This document shows positions 6,801 through 8,073 of a DNA stretch of 8,073 nucleotides, one piece after another. The DNA lies in contig CALEYM010000165.1 of NCBI GenBank assembly GCA_937926185.1, positions 1 through 8,073 of the forward strand. Reading direction: 5' to 3'. Position numbers and translations under genes: made by a program. The stretch comes from an uncultured Bacteroidota bacterium (GTDB taxonomy: Bacteria > Bacteroidota > Bacteroidia > Chitinophagales > Saprospiraceae). Position 1 is the first letter of the stretch. Each line of letters starts with the position of its first letter. The notes under the pieces are model-generated. The model was not told where the DNA came from. It saw nothing but the letters and a program-made list of their open reading frames with translations, and ran no database searches.

Positions 6801-7330
6801 CTTTTGTACAAGCCGTTGCCGTTAAAAGTTATGGCGGGCATGTTGGGGTCGCCGGTGCCGGCATAAACGATGTCCGGGTTATTCAGGTCGTAGGTGATAT
6901 CGCCGATAGCGAGGTCCAATTGGTCGTCGAAAACCGGCCGCCAATTGGCGCCCGCATCCGTGGTTTTAAAGATGCCGCCGCCGGAAAACCCGGCCAGAAC
7001 GATGCTGTCGTTTCCGGGTTTGATGGCAATGGCGTTTACCCGGCCCGCCACGTTGCCGGGCCCCTGGAGCGTCCAATCGGCGCTGTTGTTATCCGGCTTC
7101 GGAAACTTGCCGTATTTTTTGACAAATTCGAACCGCAGGCCGGTCATTTTTTTACGCCAGCCTTTCCAGTCGAAATCGCGGTCGGGATAAGAACGCTGGA
7201 AAGAGAAAAGGTCGTAAGGCGCGGATTTGTCCCGGAGGCGTTCGTTTTCAGATTTGCCCGGTGTTTTATGGCAGGAAAACGAGGCGGTAAGCAGGATAAG
7301 GAATAAAATACAGGAGTAAAATCGTGTCAT
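3827..7330 (-). CDS. Secreted Asp-box propeller protein with dockerin-like, cohesin-like and T9SS sorting domains
   Basis: This 1167-residue exported protein has several domains in a row. Residues 1-20 form a signal peptide with a possible lipobox (ASFSC, Cys20). Residues about 85-745 hold at least nine Asp-box (BNR) motifs of the S/T-x-D-x-G-x-T-W type, at 123, 177, 228, 286, 337, 509, 555, 656 and 700 (those at 555 and 700 degenerate), as in sortilin/GH74-like beta-propellers, probably two in tandem. Then come a carboxypeptidase-regulatory-like domain (758-796), a dockerin-like pair of calcium loops (809-867) closed by GDVNGSA (923-929), a cohesin-like beta-sandwich (about 951-1085) and a type IX sorting domain (1086-1167; YPNPF, GVYWFDL). 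It should be exported and released from or fixed to the surface. Substrate is unknown and no glycosidase site was identified. The ATG at 7328-7330 is preferred over an upstream in-frame TTG (7336). Confidence 0.92.
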   Translation of the reverse strand: MTRFYSCILFLILLTASFSCHKTPGKSENERLRDKSAPYDLFSFQRSYPDRDFDWKGWRKKMTGLRFEFVKKYGKFPKPDNNSADWTLQGPGNVAGRVNAIAIKPGNDSIVLAGFSGGGIFKTTDAGANWRPVFDDQLDLAIGDITYDLNNPDIVYAGTGDPNMPAITFNGNGLYKSTDGGETWNYLALGQEGIISKVLVDPSNSAVLYTAIMGNPYVRDEHRGVYKSLDGGLSWQKVLFVSTQAGASDLVMDPFNPQVLYASFWDRIRNNQESLIYGPHARVYKTTDGGETWTQLGGGLPTGIMGRTGLAISQHTPNKLYAVYVDSLSTPGGLYKSTDGGATWTSMNIVALEDACANFGWYFGKIRLNPVNDEEVYFLAILLWRKAAGSTQWQPAANAHADIHDVQFAENGVRYLGCDGGVYRNPPGQMAWKKSNNLPTTQFYRTNFNPHEPNIYWAGAQDNGIRKGNGSIYNSWASVFSADGFRTAFHPDDPKLFWVETQNGEIHKTTDGGTTWSYGEPCLGTDDRCSWDLPFVMSPHVPGRLYAGTYRMYFSENGSGWGPISGDLTDGVIYEPRFHTITCVDESPVLAEKLLAGTSDGNVWRAEPKGAWTNITAGLPDRYVTSVIASPTLSSRIFVTHSGFRDNEYIPHVHRSDNNGQTWTNISGNLPNIPVNDLLVLPGHADSVLFAATDAGVYLSLNSGQQWQRLGVSMPFIPVFDLERNPVRNELVAATHARGLWTYPIDSVFSIQPPANSLLIAGTIKTEAGQGIAEVEVCNQPLQNTDPNGEYAILFGAQCLSSGIRPVLNSDPLNGVSTFDLVLINKHILGLDSLNSPYKLIAADANNSRSITTFDIVTLRKLILGLDQTFPNSNSWRFIPNDFTFPNPNNPFSTIFPEVANPSLPAQPPAQPIAVHFTGLKVGDVNGSASPAFAGQAEERWQGAWPINMQDQYFRPGDRVETVVSAEWANLAGAQFTITFDPQILDLQRIEPLAAGVAVEHFALKPGGKNCFTFCAENPANLRLGYPKVKADGSALFKAVFRAKATGHLNGALHAGPSPTPPAAFLPDGTALRPFINWENTAAATLQVQTYPNPFGLDGCWFKIQGKQQAETQVRIFNSKGQIIYEMASSQPVFHVPATCFEQNGVYWFDLRQGKLQSSGKILFSGK
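6452..6799. repeat. Identical 21-base repeats coding Asp-boxes
   Basis: The segments 6452-6472 and 6779-6799 are identical over 21 bases and, on the minus strand, both encode TDGGETW of an Asp-box. Related copies occur near 5792-5803 and 6308-6319. They reflect internal duplication of propeller blades in the secreted protein, not a mobile repeat. Confidence 0.8.
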
Positions 7331-7333
7331 GGG

Positions 7334-7362
7334 CAAATGTATCGATTAGTATCAGGCAGCAA
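7334..7362 (-). promoter_or_regulatory. Promoter of the secreted propeller gene, possibly leaderless
   Basis: On the minus strand, TTG (7362-7360, within TTTTTG) is followed after 18 bases by TACATTTG (7341-7334), an exact TAnnTTTG. Only three bases (CCC) separate the box from the ATG at 7330, so transcription would begin at or within a few bases of the start codon. No other exact box lies in the 123-base spacer on this strand. Confidence 0.45.
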
Positions 7363-7388
7363 AAACCAAGCCCCTTTTGTTACGATTA

Positions 7389-7407
7389 CGAAACTTTGAA
7401 AGTTTCG
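7389..7407. promoter_or_regulatory. 19-base palindrome, possible operator or hairpin
   Basis: CGAAACTTTGAAAGTTTCG is a perfect 9-bp inverted repeat with one central base. It lies near the middle of the 123-base spacer between the divergent propeller and cytochrome oxidase genes. A dimeric regulator could bind it; as RNA, only a small strained hairpin would form, so a DNA-binding site is the better guess. Its AACTTTG also resembles a -7 box with one mismatch, on the plus strand toward the oxidase gene. Confidence 0.4.
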
Positions 7408-7453
7408 CAAACGCGCGTCAAATTACGGCAATTTTAAAAAACGGTCAAACATC

Positions 7454-8065
7454 ATGCAGCAGCGCCAGCCGGCATACCCCGAAAACCTGATCTTCCACCC
7501 GTACAACATCATGTTGTTTTTGCTGTTGTTCGGGCTGACGGCCCTGTTTCTGGCGCTGACTATCGGGTACGTTTATATCCGTGTTACGATGGGCATACCG
7601 CCGGTACAATTACCCTGGCTTTTTCTGGCAAACACCCTGATCCTGCTGGGCAGCAGCTACACGATGATACGCGCCCGGCAGAATTACCTCGACGATAATA
7701 CGGCCGCCTATCAACGCAATCTGAAACGCACGATCTGGCTTTCCGTATTGTTCATGGCCATGCAAACGGTAGCCTGGTGGTGGCTGTTTCAGATGAACCA
7801 CACGGCGCTGAATTCTTCCACGACCGCCGCATTTTTGTACGTACTTTCCTTTGCGCACCTGGCGCACGTCATCGCCGGCCTGCCATTCCTGATCATTTTT
7901 TACAACACCGCCCGCAAACGTATGGTCGACCCCGTCACGGTACTGGTCTATTTTTCCGACCCGGAAAAAAGGCTGAAACTGCGGCTTCTGACGGTTTATT
8001 GGCATTTTCTGGATGTTTTGTGGATTTACCTGGTCGTTTTTCTTGGCGTAAATACCCTGATTTGA
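7454..8065 (+). CDS. Cytochrome c oxidase subunit III family protein
   Basis: This 203-residue inner-membrane protein has five predicted membrane segments (about residues 19-42, 53-72, 92-112, 124-150 and 179-201), as in bacterial five-helix subunit III proteins. Family marks include SFAHLAHVIAGLPFL in segment four (His135, His138; the usual form is GLHxxHVxGG) and YWHFLDVLWIYLVVF in segment five (His184, Asp187, Trp190). Subunit III stabilises the haem-copper oxidase core that reduces O2 with electrons from cytochrome c. In many Bacteroidota the first subunit III gene of the cluster has this form and is followed by a second subunit III gene; the window ends eight bases after this stop, so that cannot be seen here. 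The usual upstream haem O synthase gene is absent and a divergent, unrelated gene takes its place, so this gene probably opens a transcript running to the right. No exact promoter box was found. Confidence 0.92.
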   Translation: MQQRQPAYPENLIFHPYNIMLFLLLFGLTALFLALTIGYVYIRVTMGIPPVQLPWLFLANTLILLGSSYTMIRARQNYLDDNTAAYQRNLKRTIWLSVLFMAMQTVAWWWLFQMNHTALNSSTTAAFLYVLSFAHLAHVIAGLPFLIIFYNTARKRMVDPVTVLVYFSDPEKRLKLRLLTVYWHFLDVLWIYLVVFLGVNTLI

Positions 8066-8073
8066 CTTTAACG

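Noticed and set aside
7334..7336. TTG as start codon of the secreted protein
   Set aside because: It lies inside the -7 box, and an ATG two codons later gives a normal signal peptide.

Overview
The window most likely comes from the Bacteroidota, probably a member of the Saprospiria. Three things point there. The large secreted protein carries the calcium-binding dockerin-like cassette common in that class (GVSTFDLVLINKHILG, then AADANNSRSITTFD, then GDVNGSA). The same protein ends in a type IX secretion (Por) sorting domain. Exact copies of the Bacteroidota -7 promoter box TAnnTTTG lie just ahead of four of the six genes. The species cannot be named from this sequence.

Layout, left to right. 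Bases 1-418 hold no gene I can support. A small membrane-anchored conserved protein (419-943, minus; DUF7935-like) is divergent from an A-type iron-sulfur carrier (1068-1430, plus). The carrier gene converges on an RlpA-like lytic transglycosylase with a SPOR domain (1464-2348, minus). That gene is divergent from an FMN-dependent 2-hydroxyacid oxidase of the lactate 2-monooxygenase type (2499-3770, plus). The oxidase converges on a 1167-residue, multi-domain secreted protein with Asp-box (BNR) propeller repeats (3827-7330, minus), which is divergent from a cytochrome c oxidase subunit III gene (7454-8065, plus). Strands alternate at every gene, so no two genes here share an operon. Each is probably a single unit or the first gene of a unit that continues outside the window.

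The genes are mostly housekeeping or envelope functions: Fe-S cluster delivery, peptidoglycan cleavage at the septum, lactate-type oxidation and terminal respiration, plus one exported adhesin- or enzyme-like protein. They do not form one pathway, and I see no defence system, mobile element gene or CRISPR array.

The most unusual part is at 3744-3828. An inverted repeat built of AGTGATG/CATCACT heptads, capped by AGTAAGCT/AGCTTACT, sits exactly between the two convergent genes. It encodes the last residues of the oxidase and touches the stop codon of the secreted protein. Other points worth checking are a promoter box only three bases ahead of the secreted protein's ATG (a possible leaderless mRNA), a 19-base palindrome in the last divergent spacer, and the pairing of a possible lipobox with a type IX sorting domain.
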